A stretch of 64,000 nt of DNA from Cyanosarcina radialis HA8281-LM2 (lineage in GTDB: Bacteria > Cyanobacteriota > Cyanobacteriia > Cyanobacteriales > CCAP-1448): NCBI GenBank assembly GCA_019359615.1, contig JAHHHA010000007.1, forward strand, positions 177,081-241,080, read 5' to 3'. A program made the translations under genes and the position numbers. This document shows, in pieces, positions 1 through 9,278 of this stretch (its first letter is position 1; each line of letters begins with the position of its first letter). A model generated the notes under the pieces. It ran no database searches. It was not told the DNA's origin and saw only the letters and a list, made by a program, of their open reading frames with translations.

Positions 1-330
<330 letters not shown>

Positions 331-360
331 ATTCGATCGAAGTAAACCCAATAGCTAAAA

Positions 361-397
361 GTGGGAGGATCTCGATCGAGATCCTCCCACTCTTTTT
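361..397 (+). terminator. Rho-independent terminator of por
   Basis: A perfect 30-bp palindrome at 361-390, centred on CGATCG, is followed by TCTTTTT. The stem can form up to 13-15 bp, is G/C-rich at its base, and ends in a U-run, starting 30 bp after the por stop codon. Because the palindrome is symmetric and preceded by AAAA, it could also stop transcription from the opposite side. Confidence 0.85.
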
Positions 398-561
398 AAA
401 AAACCGCAAAAATTGACCTAGCGATCGCAATTTTTATAGTTTTTGGGGGAATCATTAACTATAGGAGATTGCAGCCACGCGCTCTCTGCTTTCATCTGTG
501 CCGATCGGGGTTTCGGGGTAGGCAGGAACTATTTATCGCTCTGACTTAGGAAAAACCATTT

Positions 562-1761
562 ATGTATGACATCGCCATTATTGGAGGTGGAATTGTCGGC
601 CTCTCGACCGCAATGGCTGTAGGCGATCGCTATCCCGATGCTCGCATTACTGTGTTAGAGAAAGAGAATTGCTTGGCTCATCACCAAACGGGTAACAATA
701 GCGGCGTAATTCATTCTGGCATCTATTACAAACCAGGAAGTTTCAAAGCTAAGTTTTGCCGTGCAGGTGCTGATTCTATGGTGCAATTCTGCCAGCAGCA
801 TGACATCAATTTTGAAGTTTGCGGTAAGATCGTCGTCGCTACCGAACCAGAAGAACTGCCGTTGCTAGAAAATCTCTATCAACGTGGTTTAGATAACGGC
901 ATCAAAGTAGCCAAACTTACAGCCGAAGAGGTTAGAGAAATCGAGCCATATGTTAATTGTTTGGCAGGAATTAAAGTTTTTTCTACTGGGATTGTTGACT
1001 ACAAACAAGTCGCTCAAAAATATGCCGAGCTAGTCAGGCTTCGGGGTGGAGAAATTCATCTCAAGACTAAAGTGGAACGCATTGTTACTAGAGGCGACGT
1101 GCAGATCCTAGAAACCAACAACGGTAATTTTGCCACTCGTTGGACGATCAACTGTGCTGGGTTGCACAGCGATCGCGTAGCTAAACTAGATGGGGTAGAT
1201 CCTCAGTCGCAAATCGTTCCCTTTCGAGGAGAATATTACGAACTGAAGCCGGAAAAACGATATTTAGTCAAAAATCTGATTTATCCGGTTCCGAATCCTA
1301 ACTTTCCGTTTTTAGGCGTGCATTTCACCCGCGCGATCGATGGTAGCGTTCACGCCGGACCGAATGCCGTCCTCAGCCTCAAACGAGAAGGATACCGCAA
1401 GAGCGACTTCGACCTGAAAGATTTTGTGGAAGTCATGACTTATCCTGGTTTCTGGAAATTAGCCGCCAAACACGCCGATGAAGGCATACAGGAAATAATT
1501 CGCTCGTTTAGCAAGGCCGCCTTTACGCGCAGCCTCCAGCGGTTAATTCCAGAAGTGCGCTCTGAAGATCTGATGCCCACCCATGCAGGCGTAAGAGCGC
1601 AAGCTCTCGCACCCGAAGGTAAGTTAGTAGAAGACTTCTTAATCGTTAAAAATCAGCGCTCGGTGCATATTTGCAACGCCCCCTCTCCCGCAGCGACCTC
1701 TTCTTTAGAGATCGGCAAAGCGATCGCTAACCAACTTTTAACTCTTAAGTTTTCTGGTTAG
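562..1761 (+). CDS. lhgO: L-2-hydroxyglutarate oxidase (FAD-dependent)
   Basis: The 399-residue protein starts with a FAD-binding Rossmann motif, GGGIVG at residues 8-13, followed by the block NNSGVIHSGIYY characteristic of LhgO and the DAO-type FAD oxidoreductases. Length and sequence fit LhgO, which oxidises L-2-hydroxyglutarate to 2-oxoglutarate and passes electrons to the respiratory chain or oxygen. The blocks PFRGEYYEL and PTHAGVRAQA further support the family. It sits 42 bp upstream of the surface-glycan ABC transporter on the same strand; a role in the glycan pathway is possible but has no support beyond position. The ATG follows an AGGA-like sequence. Confidence 0.85.
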   Translation: MYDIAIIGGGIVGLSTAMAVGDRYPDARITVLEKENCLAHHQTGNNSGVIHSGIYYKPGSFKAKFCRAGADSMVQFCQQHDINFEVCGKIVVATEPEELPLLENLYQRGLDNGIKVAKLTAEEVREIEPYVNCLAGIKVFSTGIVDYKQVAQKYAELVRLRGGEIHLKTKVERIVTRGDVQILETNNGNFATRWTINCAGLHSDRVAKLDGVDPQSQIVPFRGEYYELKPEKRYLVKNLIYPVPNPNFPFLGVHFTRAIDGSVHAGPNAVLSLKREGYRKSDFDLKDFVEVMTYPGFWKLAAKHADEGIQEIIRSFSKAAFTRSLQRLIPEVRSEDLMPTHAGVRAQALAPEGKLVEDFLIVKNQRSVHICNAPSPAATSSLEIGKAIANQLLTLKFSG

Positions 1762-1803
1762 AGTTTCAATTTTACAGGATTTTTTGGGAACTATATCAGT
1801 ACC

Positions 1804-2652
1804 ATGAATAATAAACCCTTAAAGCATCCCATGCCAGCAAAATTAACGATCGAGGCAGGTCGTACCGAAAAACAATACTGGCAAGATCTGTGGCGATATC
1901 GAGAATTATTTTATTTCCTGTCTTGGCGCGACATCTTGGTACGCTACAAGCAAACTACTATCGGGATTGCTTGGGCATTAATTCGACCGTTTTTAACCAT
2001 GGTCGTATTTACAATTGTGTTTGGCAATTTAGCTAAATTACCATCTGGAGGTATTCCCTATCCAATTTTAGTATTTGCGGCGATGTTGCCCTGGCAGTTT
2101 TTTGCTAACTCTCTTTCAGAGTGCAGTAATAGCCTGATTAGCAATTCTAATTTAATTTCTAAGGTGTACTTTCCCCGCTTGATCGTACCAGCTAGTGCGG
2201 CGATCGTTAGTTTTGTTGATTTCATGATTTCTGGAATGATTATGCTGGGACTAATGGCCTGGTATAACTTCGTCCCCGACTGGCGGATCTTGACCTTGCC
2301 GTTATTTATTGCGATCGCTTTTGCTGCTGCCATGGGTGCGGGATTGTGGATGGCGGCGCTGAACGTAGAATATCGAGATTTTCGCTATATAGTTCCTTTT
2401 ATCGTCCAGTTCGGGCTGTATATATCGCCAGTAGGGTTTACTAGTAACATCGTGCCAGAGCAGTGGCGGTTGCTCTATTCTTTAAACCCCATGGTGGGAG
2501 TGATCGATGGCTTCCGCTGGGCAATTTTGGGCGGCTCGACCGAGATCTATATGCCGGGATTTCTGCTGTCGCTGAGTTTAGTCGTCCTAGTATTTATCAC
2601 TGGAATTTGGTACTTCCGGAAGATGGAGCGAACTTTTGCTGATGTGATTTAG
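1804..2652 (+). CDS. ABC-2 type polysaccharide export permease (Wzm-like)
   Basis: The 282-residue membrane protein has about six hydrophobic segments and the conserved N-terminal block RYRELFYFLSWRDILVRYKQT, in which R-D-I-L-V-R-Y-K-Q-T is typical of Wzm/RfbA-type permeases. The later block LNPMVGVIDGFRWA is also characteristic. The protein forms the inner-membrane channel that exports a finished O-antigen or other lipid-linked surface glycan. The partner ATPase gene follows 94 bp downstream on the same strand. Apart from possible minor start-site ambiguity (a second Met at codon 10) nothing is unusual. Confidence 0.9.
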   Translation: MNNKPLKHPMPAKLTIEAGRTEKQYWQDLWRYRELFYFLSWRDILVRYKQTTIGIAWALIRPFLTMVVFTIVFGNLAKLPSGGIPYPILVFAAMLPWQFFANSLSECSNSLISNSNLISKVYFPRLIVPASAAIVSFVDFMISGMIMLGLMAWYNFVPDWRILTLPLFIAIAFAAAMGAGLWMAALNVEYRDFRYIVPFIVQFGLYISPVGFTSNIVPEQWRLLYSLNPMVGVIDGFRWAILGGSTEIYMPGFLLSLSLVVLVFITGIWYFRKMERTFADVI

Positions 2653-2746
2653 TCGTCAGCTTGCCAAACTTTAGAATTTGCCGATCGAGATCGCTTAGGT
2701 ATTAGAAGTTGGGACAGTATATCCAATTTAGATCCTCCAAATCAGT

Positions 2747-4018
2747 ATGCCTGAAACAGTAATTCAAGTAAAAAACCTGGGTAAGAAGTATATCTTATCC
2801 CACCAAGATAATCGCGGCACCAAAACCTTACGAGAGACGATTACTAATAGTGCCAAATCTCTCAGTCATAAACTAATCAAACCTTCAGGAAAGTCAGCAT
2901 TCAATTCTAACCGCGAGGAATTTTGGGCGCTCAAAGACGTATCCTTTGAGATCGAGCAGGGCGAATGTATTGGCGTTATCGGTCGCAACGGCGCGGGCAA
3001 ATCTACTTTGCTGAAAATTTTAAGTCGGATTACAGAACCGACCAAGGGACAGGTATCTATTCAAGGGCGGATTGCCAGCCTGTTAGAGGTGGGAACGGGG
3101 TTCCATCCTGAGTTGAGCGGCCGGGAAAATATCTACCTCAATGGCGCAATTTTAGGCATGAGCAAGGTAGAGATTAAGAGGAAGTTTGATGAGATTGTCG
3201 CCTTTGCAGAGATCGATAAATTTTTAGATACTCCAGTGAAGCGTTATTCTTCTGGAATGTACGTGCGTCTAGCTTTTGCTGTTGCCGCTCACTTAGAGCC
3301 AGAAATTTTAATTGTTGATGAAGTCCTAGCCGTGGGCGATTCGGCCTTTCAAAAAAAGTGCCTGGGGAAAATGGGAGATGTGGCTACTAAAGAAGGACGG
3401 ACGGTGCTGTTTGTCAGCCATAGTATGCAGGCTATCGCTCAGCTAACCCACCGTTGCATATTACTTTCCCAAGGCAACGTGCAATTTGATGGCAGGACAG
3501 ATAAGGCCGTACATTTATATCTCAATAGCGATAAACCACCAGAAGAAGCAGCTTATTATCAAGCCCCACCGGAAAAAACTGGCAATCATGTCGCTTGGAT
3601 GCGGGTACATACTTCTGATGAGGGCGGAGTGCATTTTTGGGGCGAACCGATCGTTTTTGAGTTTGCTCTCACAATAGTTCAGCCTCATGAGAGTTTGTGG
3701 TTTTCTTTTCAAGTGATAAACGAACTGGACCAATCTGTTTGTATTTTTTGGTTCGACAAATCCAACGCCCCCTTTTATCGCCAGTCGGGAACGTTTATCC
3801 TGCGCTGCGAGATTCCTAAATTTCGGCTCTACATGGGTTCTTATACTTTAAGGACTTGGTTTTCCCAAAGACGGGGAAGTACGCTGTTAGAAAATCTGAG
3901 AAATGTTTGCTCGTTTGAAGTCAGTATGTATAAGCGCGAGAGAGAAGAATATGAATGGGAAAGAGATGAATGCGTCTACTTAGAAGATGCTGTTTGGCAA
4001 GTAGTTGAGTCCGACTAA
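2747..4018 (+). CDS. ABC transporter ATPase for polysaccharide export (Wzt-like)
   Basis: The nucleotide-binding domain has Walker A GRNGAGKST at residues 79-87, the signature YSSGM at 167-171 and Walker B ILIVDE at 187-192. Residues 270-423 form a C-terminal extension of the size and position of the Wzt carbohydrate-binding domain, which recognises the modified non-reducing end of the glycan before export. Such an extension suggests export coupled to chain termination, as in the E. coli O8/O9a systems. It pairs with the permease upstream. The glycan specificity of this C-terminal domain cannot be read from the sequence. Confidence 0.92.
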   Translation: MPETVIQVKNLGKKYILSHQDNRGTKTLRETITNSAKSLSHKLIKPSGKSAFNSNREEFWALKDVSFEIEQGECIGVIGRNGAGKSTLLKILSRITEPTKGQVSIQGRIASLLEVGTGFHPELSGRENIYLNGAILGMSKVEIKRKFDEIVAFAEIDKFLDTPVKRYSSGMYVRLAFAVAAHLEPEILIVDEVLAVGDSAFQKKCLGKMGDVATKEGRTVLFVSHSMQAIAQLTHRCILLSQGNVQFDGRTDKAVHLYLNSDKPPEEAAYYQAPPEKTGNHVAWMRVHTSDEGGVHFWGEPIVFEFALTIVQPHESLWFSFQVINELDQSVCIFWFDKSNAPFYRQSGTFILRCEIPKFRLYMGSYTLRTWFSQRRGSTLLENLRNVCSFEVSMYKREREEYEWERDECVYLEDAVWQVVESD

Positions 4019-4076
4019 TTTGCTAACAAGTAAATGAATTTTCAGTCAACATAATGGGAATATTAGTAAATAAGCT

Positions 4077-4586
4077 ATGGCCATTACTAGCGATGTTAAG
4101 TTAGGAGCAAACGTCAAGATATTTCAACCAGATTTAGTCAATATTTATGGTTGCGAAATTGACGAAGATACCAAAGTTGGAGCATTTGTAGAGATTCAAA
4201 AAGGTACGAGTATTGGCAAACGATGCAAAATTTCTTCTCACAGCTTTTTGTGCGAAGGGGTGACGATCGAAGATGAAGTGTTTGTCGGTCACGGGGTCAT
4301 GTTCACCAACGATCTTTACCCGCAAGCTACTAATGAAGACGGCAGCTTGCAAACCGAAGCCGACTGGCAAGTAGTAAAAACTTTGGTCAAACGGGGGGCA
4401 TCGATCGGCAGTAATGCCACGATTTTACCGGGAATAACTATCGGCAACCGAGCCACGATCGGCGCGGGAGCCGTGGTTACTAAAGACGTACCAGATTATG
4501 CAATTGTCGTCGGAGTTCCGGCGCGAGTAGTCGGCGATGTTCGCGATCGCCGTTTAGTTTCAGCAGCAGCAAATAACCACCAATAA
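4077..4586 (+). CDS. Left-handed beta-helix N-acyltransferase (WbpD/WlbB-like)
   Basis: The 169-residue protein is made largely of hexapeptide repeats ([I/V]G-X4), with the typical ending GAGAVVTKDVPDYAIVVGVPARVVG. This architecture matches sugar N-acetyltransferases such as WbpD/WlbB, which acetylate the 3-amino group of UDP-2-acetamido-3-amino-3-deoxy sugars. The next two genes encode a Gfo/Idh/MocA dehydrogenase and a DegT-type aminotransferase, the same three enzyme types as the WbpB-WbpE-WbpD pathway. The substrate is therefore inferred from context. The gene lies 58 bp after the Wzt gene. Confidence 0.87.
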   Translation: MAITSDVKLGANVKIFQPDLVNIYGCEIDEDTKVGAFVEIQKGTSIGKRCKISSHSFLCEGVTIEDEVFVGHGVMFTNDLYPQATNEDGSLQTEADWQVVKTLVKRGASIGSNATILPGITIGNRATIGAGAVVTKDVPDYAIVVGVPARVVGDVRDRRLVSAAANNHQ

Positions 4587-4618
4587 ATCGTTCTTAATTA
4601 GCGAGCTAATAAAAAGTT

Positions 4619-5659
4619 ATGGGCAACATTAATATCGGTGTCATCGGTTACGGCTATTGGGGTCCGAATCTAGTCAGAAACTTTATGGAACTTCCGGATG
4701 CTGAGGTGAAAATGGTCAGCGATTTCCGCTCGGAATTGCTAGCCAAAGCCCAAGCCAGATATCCCACCATTCAGGTGACAACTAATTGTCAAGATATCTT
4801 CAATAATCCCGAAATCCATGCCGTAGCGATCGCGACTCCGGTTTCTTCTCACTTCGACCTCGCTTTGGCCGCCTTGCAAGCTGGCAAGCACGTCATGGTA
4901 GAAAAGCCGATGGCAGTCTCTTCCGAACAAGGTCAAAGGCTGATCGACGAGGCCGAGCGCCGCCAGCTAATCTTGATGGTCGATCATACCTTCGTCTATA
5001 CGGGTGCCGTCCGCAAAATGCGCGATTTGGTGGTCAATAAGACGATTGGGGATATTTACTACTACGATTCGGTGCGGGTCAATCTGGGTTTATTCCAGCA
5101 CGATGTCAACGTCATTTGGGATCTAGCCGTCCACGACCTGTCGATTATGGATTACGTGCTGCCCTCTCAGCCTTATGCGGTGTCGGCAACCGGGATGAGT
5201 CACGTAGCTGGAAAAGTAGAAAATCTCGCCTACTTGACCTTGTTTTTTGAAGATAACTTAATGGCTCATATCAACGTCAACTGGCTGGCCCCAGTGAAGG
5301 TGCGCCGCACTATGATCGGCGGCAGCCAGCGGATGATCGTCTACGATGACTTAGAACCGAGCGAAAAAATCAAGGTGTACGACAAGGGCATTACCCTCAA
5401 CGGCAATGCTAATTCTGAAAATATGTATCAGATGTCGATCGGCTACCGCGCTGGCGATATGTGGGCACCTTATTTGGAAGTAACCGAAGCCCTGCGGGCG
5501 GAAGGAGCGCACTTTGTCGATTGTATTAGAACTGGCGATCGCCCGATTACCGACGGCCATGCCGGATTGCGGGTATTGAGAATTCTAGAAGCGGCCACTG
5601 AGTCGATGAAGCAGCACGGTAAACTAGTCAAACTAAATTTAGCAGAGGTAGCAGCGTGA
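4619..5659 (+). CDS. Gfo/Idh/MocA-family sugar dehydrogenase (WbpB/WlbA-like)
   Basis: The 346-residue protein has an N-terminal NAD(P)-binding motif GYGYWG (residues 10-15) and the family lysine in EKP (95-97). In this family that lysine acts in hydride transfer at a sugar carbon. In O-antigen clusters the enzyme oxidises C3 of a UDP-N-acetylhexuronic acid, preparing it for transamination. The stop codon overlaps the start of the aminotransferase gene by 4 bp, showing translational coupling. The C-terminal domain (about 120-340) is the usual Gfo/Idh beta-sheet substrate domain. No UDP-GlcNAc 6-dehydrogenase is present in the window to supply the substrate. Confidence 0.9.
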   Translation: MGNINIGVIGYGYWGPNLVRNFMELPDAEVKMVSDFRSELLAKAQARYPTIQVTTNCQDIFNNPEIHAVAIATPVSSHFDLALAALQAGKHVMVEKPMAVSSEQGQRLIDEAERRQLILMVDHTFVYTGAVRKMRDLVVNKTIGDIYYYDSVRVNLGLFQHDVNVIWDLAVHDLSIMDYVLPSQPYAVSATGMSHVAGKVENLAYLTLFFEDNLMAHINVNWLAPVKVRRTMIGGSQRMIVYDDLEPSEKIKVYDKGITLNGNANSENMYQMSIGYRAGDMWAPYLEVTEALRAEGAHFVDCIRTGDRPITDGHAGLRVLRILEAATESMKQHGKLVKLNLAEVAA

Positions 5660-6765
5660 TTCCATTTGTAGATCTCAAAGCTCAATATTTGAGTATTAAA
5701 GAAGAAATCGATCCCGCCGTCATCAACGTTTTAGAAAGTACCCAATTCGTTTTGGGCAGCGAGGTGACAGCGTTCGAGCAAGAATTTGCTGACTATTGCC
5801 AAGCGAATGAGGCCATTGCCGTCAATACGGGAACTAGCGCCCTGCATTTAGCATTACTAGCAGCGGGGATAGGTCCTGGCGACGAAGTAATTACGGTTCC
5901 TTTTACCTTTGTGGCTACCGTCGCGGCCATTTGTTACACCGGAGCTACCCCTGTTTTCGTCGATATCGATCCGGTTTCCTACACGATGGATGCGACCCAA
6001 ATCGAACAGGCCATCACTCCTAAAACTAAAGCGATTCTCCCAGTCCATTTATACGGTCAACCTGCCGATATGGAGCCGATTTTAGAGATCGCTCGCCGCC
6101 ACGGTTTGGTTGTCATTGAAGATGCGGCTCAAGCTCATCGGGCCGAGTATAAGGGCCAGCGGGTCGGCAGTATTGGCGACATCGGCTGTTTCAGTTTCTA
6201 TCCCGGCAAGAACTTAGGAGCTTATGGAGAAGGTGGCGCGGTCGTCACCAGCAATCCCGAATATGCCAAGACGATGCGGATGCTGCGAGACTGGGGGCAA
6301 GAACGCCGATACCATCACGTCCTCAAAGGCTATAACTACCGGATGGATGGGGTACAAGGGGCAATTTTGCGGGTGAAGTTGCGTCATTTAGATAAGTGGA
6401 CGGAAGCCCGCCGCAGCCACGCCGCGCAGTACGACAAACTGTTAGCCGATTCGGGGGTCAAAACTCCCACCGCCATGCCGTACAGCCATCACGTTTACCA
6501 CGTCTACCCCGTGCGCTTGTCAAATCGGGAGGCCATCCAACAGCAGCTAAACGAACGGGGCATCCAAACAGGCATTCACTACCCGATTCCCGTACACTTG
6601 CAAGTTGCTTATGCCGATTTAGGCTATAAAGCCGGAGATTTTCCCCAGTCGGAACTAGCCGCTGCGGAAGTGCTGTCGTTGCCGATGTATCCAGAACTAA
6701 CGCCAACGCAAGTTAGCACCGTGGCCGAAGGCCTTCAGAGCGTGCTTCAGGGAGTAAAGGTTTAA
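5656..6765 (+). CDS. DegT/DnrJ/EryC1/StrS sugar aminotransferase
   Basis: The 369-residue PLP enzyme begins with MIPFVDLKAQYL, typical of the family. The predicted Schiff-base lysine is Lys185 in the block SFYPGKNLGAYGEGG. It would transfer an amino group, usually from glutamate, to a keto-sugar nucleotide. With the dehydrogenase and acyltransferase genes just upstream it forms a WbpB-E-D-type module making a 3-amino sugar; this assignment is by context. The start overlaps the previous stop and its own last base is the first base of the next start codon (6765), so the three genes are tightly coupled. Confidence 0.92.
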   Translation: MIPFVDLKAQYLSIKEEIDPAVINVLESTQFVLGSEVTAFEQEFADYCQANEAIAVNTGTSALHLALLAAGIGPGDEVITVPFTFVATVAAICYTGATPVFVDIDPVSYTMDATQIEQAITPKTKAILPVHLYGQPADMEPILEIARRHGLVVIEDAAQAHRAEYKGQRVGSIGDIGCFSFYPGKNLGAYGEGGAVVTSNPEYAKTMRMLRDWGQERRYHHVLKGYNYRMDGVQGAILRVKLRHLDKWTEARRSHAAQYDKLLADSGVKTPTAMPYSHHVYHVYPVRLSNREAIQQQLNERGIQTGIHYPIPVHLQVAYADLGYKAGDFPQSELAAAEVLSLPMYPELTPTQVSTVAEGLQSVLQGVKV

Positions 6766-7763
6766 TGAGCGATCCCCGTCCTGGTTTAAATCCTCGGCGA
6801 CTGGTTAATCTGATGCGTCAGACGATCGCAGAATGCGATTTGCAACTGCAAAATGCGATCGTCTTGACGGAAGCAGCGACTGGAGCTTATGCGGTTACGC
6901 CCGTAGTAGCAGCCCTCGCCGGAGCCGAGAAGGTCTTCGCCCTGACTCGAAATAGCCGTTACGGCACGATCGAGGAGGTACAAGCTCTGACGCGGCATTT
7001 GGCCGAACTTGCTGGCGTGAGCGATCGCATCGCCTGGATCGACGAGAAAACACCAGATATCGTCAGTCAAGCTGACATCATCACTAACAGCGGCCACCTG
7101 CGGCCGCTGGATGCCGAAACTATTGGGTGGATGAAACCCAATGCCGTCATCGGCTTGATGTACGAGGCTTGGGAGTTTAGACCGGAGGATCTAGACCTCA
7201 ATGCTTGCCGCCAGCGAGGGATTCAGGTGGTAGGGGTGAACGAACGGCATCCCGCCGTAGACGTGTTTTCCTTTTTGGGAATCATGGCGGTCAAACTATT
7301 ACTGGATGCCGGAATTGCCGTTTACAAGAGTAACGTGTTGTTGCTGTGCGATAACCCTTTTCGATCGTTTATCGAGCGAGGTTTATTGCAGGCTGGCGCT
7401 AGCGTCGATACCGTCGATCTACTGGCCGTCGCGCCGAGCGATCGAGCCTACGATGCCATTTTAGTAGCCCTGCAACCGCAAGCGGAGCCAGTCTTATCGG
7501 CTACAGATACAGAAGCAATAGCGAAGAAGTGGCCGGGCGCTTTGGTGGCTCAGTATTGGGGAGACATCGATCGACCCAGTTTATTAGCTCAAAACATCCC
7601 GATCTGCCCGGAAATCGAGCCGAAATCGGGACATATGGGAATTCTGCCTTCAGGAGTAGGACCGGAACCAATTATCCGCCTGCAAACCGGAGGACTGAAA
7701 GCGGCCGAAGCGATTTGGCGGCAATCCACAGGCGCAGCCATGGAATTCGTGCAATTGCTGTAA
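6765..7763 (+). CDS. Unassigned protein resembling a 2-hydroxyacid dehydrogenase
   Basis: The 332-residue protein starts on the last base of the aminotransferase stop codon, so it is translated from the same message. The middle part has the rhythm of a Rossmann-type dehydrogenase: QADIITNSGHLRPLDAETIGWMKPNAVIGLM resembles the region of D-2-hydroxyacid dehydrogenases that names the segment 'ADI...N...T...I...MK..A'. A clear GxGxxG motif and a catalytic Arg-Glu-His set were not found, so activity is uncertain. A C-terminal block CPEIEPKSGHMGILPSG looks like a conserved family feature. Position suggests a step in amino-sugar nucleotide synthesis between transamination and formylation, but the reaction is unknown. 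Confidence 0.75.
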   Translation: MSDPRPGLNPRRLVNLMRQTIAECDLQLQNAIVLTEAATGAYAVTPVVAALAGAEKVFALTRNSRYGTIEEVQALTRHLAELAGVSDRIAWIDEKTPDIVSQADIITNSGHLRPLDAETIGWMKPNAVIGLMYEAWEFRPEDLDLNACRQRGIQVVGVNERHPAVDVFSFLGIMAVKLLLDAGIAVYKSNVLLLCDNPFRSFIERGLLQAGASVDTVDLLAVAPSDRAYDAILVALQPQAEPVLSATDTEAIAKKWPGALVAQYWGDIDRPSLLAQNIPICPEIEPKSGHMGILPSGVGPEPIIRLQTGGLKAAEAIWRQSTGAAMEFVQLL

Positions 7764-7776
7764 AGGAAGGTGGGAA

Positions 7777-8742
7777 ATGGCAAATGTATTGCTAATCGGA
7801 ATGGGAACGACCACTTTCAGTGCTTTGCAATCTTTGCTCGATCGTGTCAACGTGCAAGGCGTGGTGAGAAATGTTGATGACGATCCAGTAGTCACTCTGG
7901 CGCGGGAAGCAGGGATTCCCATATTCAACGCTACCTCAATGCCAGAGATTAAATCCCTGGTTTCAAAACTGCAACCGGATTGCGTGGTGGTTTCTTCTTA
8001 CGATCGAATCTTGCCGCCAGATTTAATCGAATTGTCTGAATTTATCAACGTCCATTATTCCCCTCTGCCCCATTATCGCGGTCGTGCTAACGTCAATTGG
8101 GCAATTATTAACGACGAACCTTGTGCGGCGATCTCGATTCATAAAATTTCTCCAGGGCTAGACGATGGCAACATCTTGTTTCAACGACTGATTCCGATCG
8201 ATTATGCAGATACGGTGGCTACTGTTTATGACAAATTGAACGCCATTCAACAGCAGTATCTAGGAGAATTAGTCGTTAAAGTAGCGAACGGCTACGAAGG
8301 TAAGCCCCAAAACCAAGCGGAGGCTGACTATTGTTGTACTCGCCTGCCACAAGATGGGGAAATAAATTGGTCGGATAGCACTAGAAGGATCGATCGCTTT
8401 ATTAGAGCTTTAGTCTTTCCTTTTCCTGGCGCTTACACTTACTTTCAAGGTAAAAAGCTATTAATTTGGCAAGCCCAGCCGCTCAAAGATCCGCCAGTAT
8501 ATAAAGGTCGGATTCCCGGTCGAGTTGTCGGTCGATCGAAAACGGAAGGTTATGTAGACGTGCTTACAGGTGATGGGGTTATCAGACTTTTAGAGGTGCA
8601 ATTGCCTGGAGAGGAAAGGACACCTCCAGCCCAGGTAATTAAGTCGATTAAAAGCACTTTAGGCTTGCAGGTGTCTGAGTTGCTGAATCGCATCGAAATT
8701 CTCGAACGACAAATTACCGAACTCAAAGAAAATGTCAAATAG
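7777..8742 (+). CDS. Sugar N-formyltransferase, Fmt/ArnA-N-like
   Basis: The 321-residue protein has the formyltransferase fold with the catalytic Asn-His-Asp set readable as Asn91 and His93 in INVHYSPLPHYRG and Asp129 in SPGLDDGNIL. These are the residues that in methionyl-tRNA formyltransferase and ArnA transfer a formyl group from N10-formyltetrahydrofolate. Its place directly after a sugar aminotransferase (13 bp gap, AAGGAAGG ribosome site) argues for formylation of an amino-sugar nucleotide, as in VioF, FdtF or WbkC, rather than of Met-tRNA. The last 30 residues look like a coiled coil, which could drive dimer formation. Confidence 0.85.
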   Translation: MANVLLIGMGTTTFSALQSLLDRVNVQGVVRNVDDDPVVTLAREAGIPIFNATSMPEIKSLVSKLQPDCVVVSSYDRILPPDLIELSEFINVHYSPLPHYRGRANVNWAIINDEPCAAISIHKISPGLDDGNILFQRLIPIDYADTVATVYDKLNAIQQQYLGELVVKVANGYEGKPQNQAEADYCCTRLPQDGEINWSDSTRRIDRFIRALVFPFPGAYTYFQGKKLLIWQAQPLKDPPVYKGRIPGRVVGRSKTEGYVDVLTGDGVIRLLEVQLPGEERTPPAQVIKSIKSTLGLQVSELLNRIEILERQITELKENVK

Positions 8743-9278
8743 TTGCAAACCGACTCCTTCCGGCTCCCCTTTCCTACCCCCCTGTGTCCCCCTTTGGTAA
8801 GGGGGGAGTTGGGAGAGGGGTCGGGCGCTGCCCTGAAGCTCTGCCGAAGGGGGTGAGGGCAGCAATTGTTGGGGGATACAATGCTTTTTTGACCACAGAT
8901 GGACACAGATAAACACAGATGAAATTGATGAGTTATCGGGTTTGAAAAGAGGTCTATTAGGCCTATGGCAAAAATCTAAATTTTAGATTGAGAACGCAGA
9001 TAAACGCAGATGCTTTTGATAAGTTATCGACTTCTGCAAGAGACGAGGATGATAGCTAGTGCATCGCGGTGGAAATAAACCTACCATAACAAATCGCTCG
9101 AAAGCTGATGGCATCAACCTTTTGACTTTTGACTTCCTCGCAGCGGTACTAGCCTCTTGCAGAAGAGCTTCACTAACGCTCTTATAACCAAGGATGAAAA
9201 TAGATTTTCCAGACAGGTCTATTGTAAAAGGGGACATCCGCGATCGCCAAATTAACTCCGTATAGCCCTGGAGATCCC
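8743..9278. repeat. Gene-free interval with interspersed repeats
   Basis: No convincing gene is seen. Near the left end a hairpin with arms CCCCCTT (8788-8794) and AAGGGGG (8799-8805) lies in a C/G-rich block at 8765-8825, a form common in interspersed repeats of cyanobacteria. Two diverged direct copies of a CAGATAAAC(A/G)CAGATG...AGTTATCG unit lie at about 8905-8938 and 8999-9029. Short open frames here on both strands have no codon bias or family match. Confidence 0.55.

Noticed and set aside
7777..8742. Reading the formyltransferase as the housekeeping methionyl-tRNA formyltransferase
   Set aside because: The catalytic residues fit both, but the gene sits in a tight amino-sugar operon and lacks the surroundings (def, other translation genes) expected for fmt.
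8983..9237. 84-codon minus-strand frame in the interval before the CgeB-like gene
   Set aside because: No family match, repeat-derived DNA in part, and no ribosome site.
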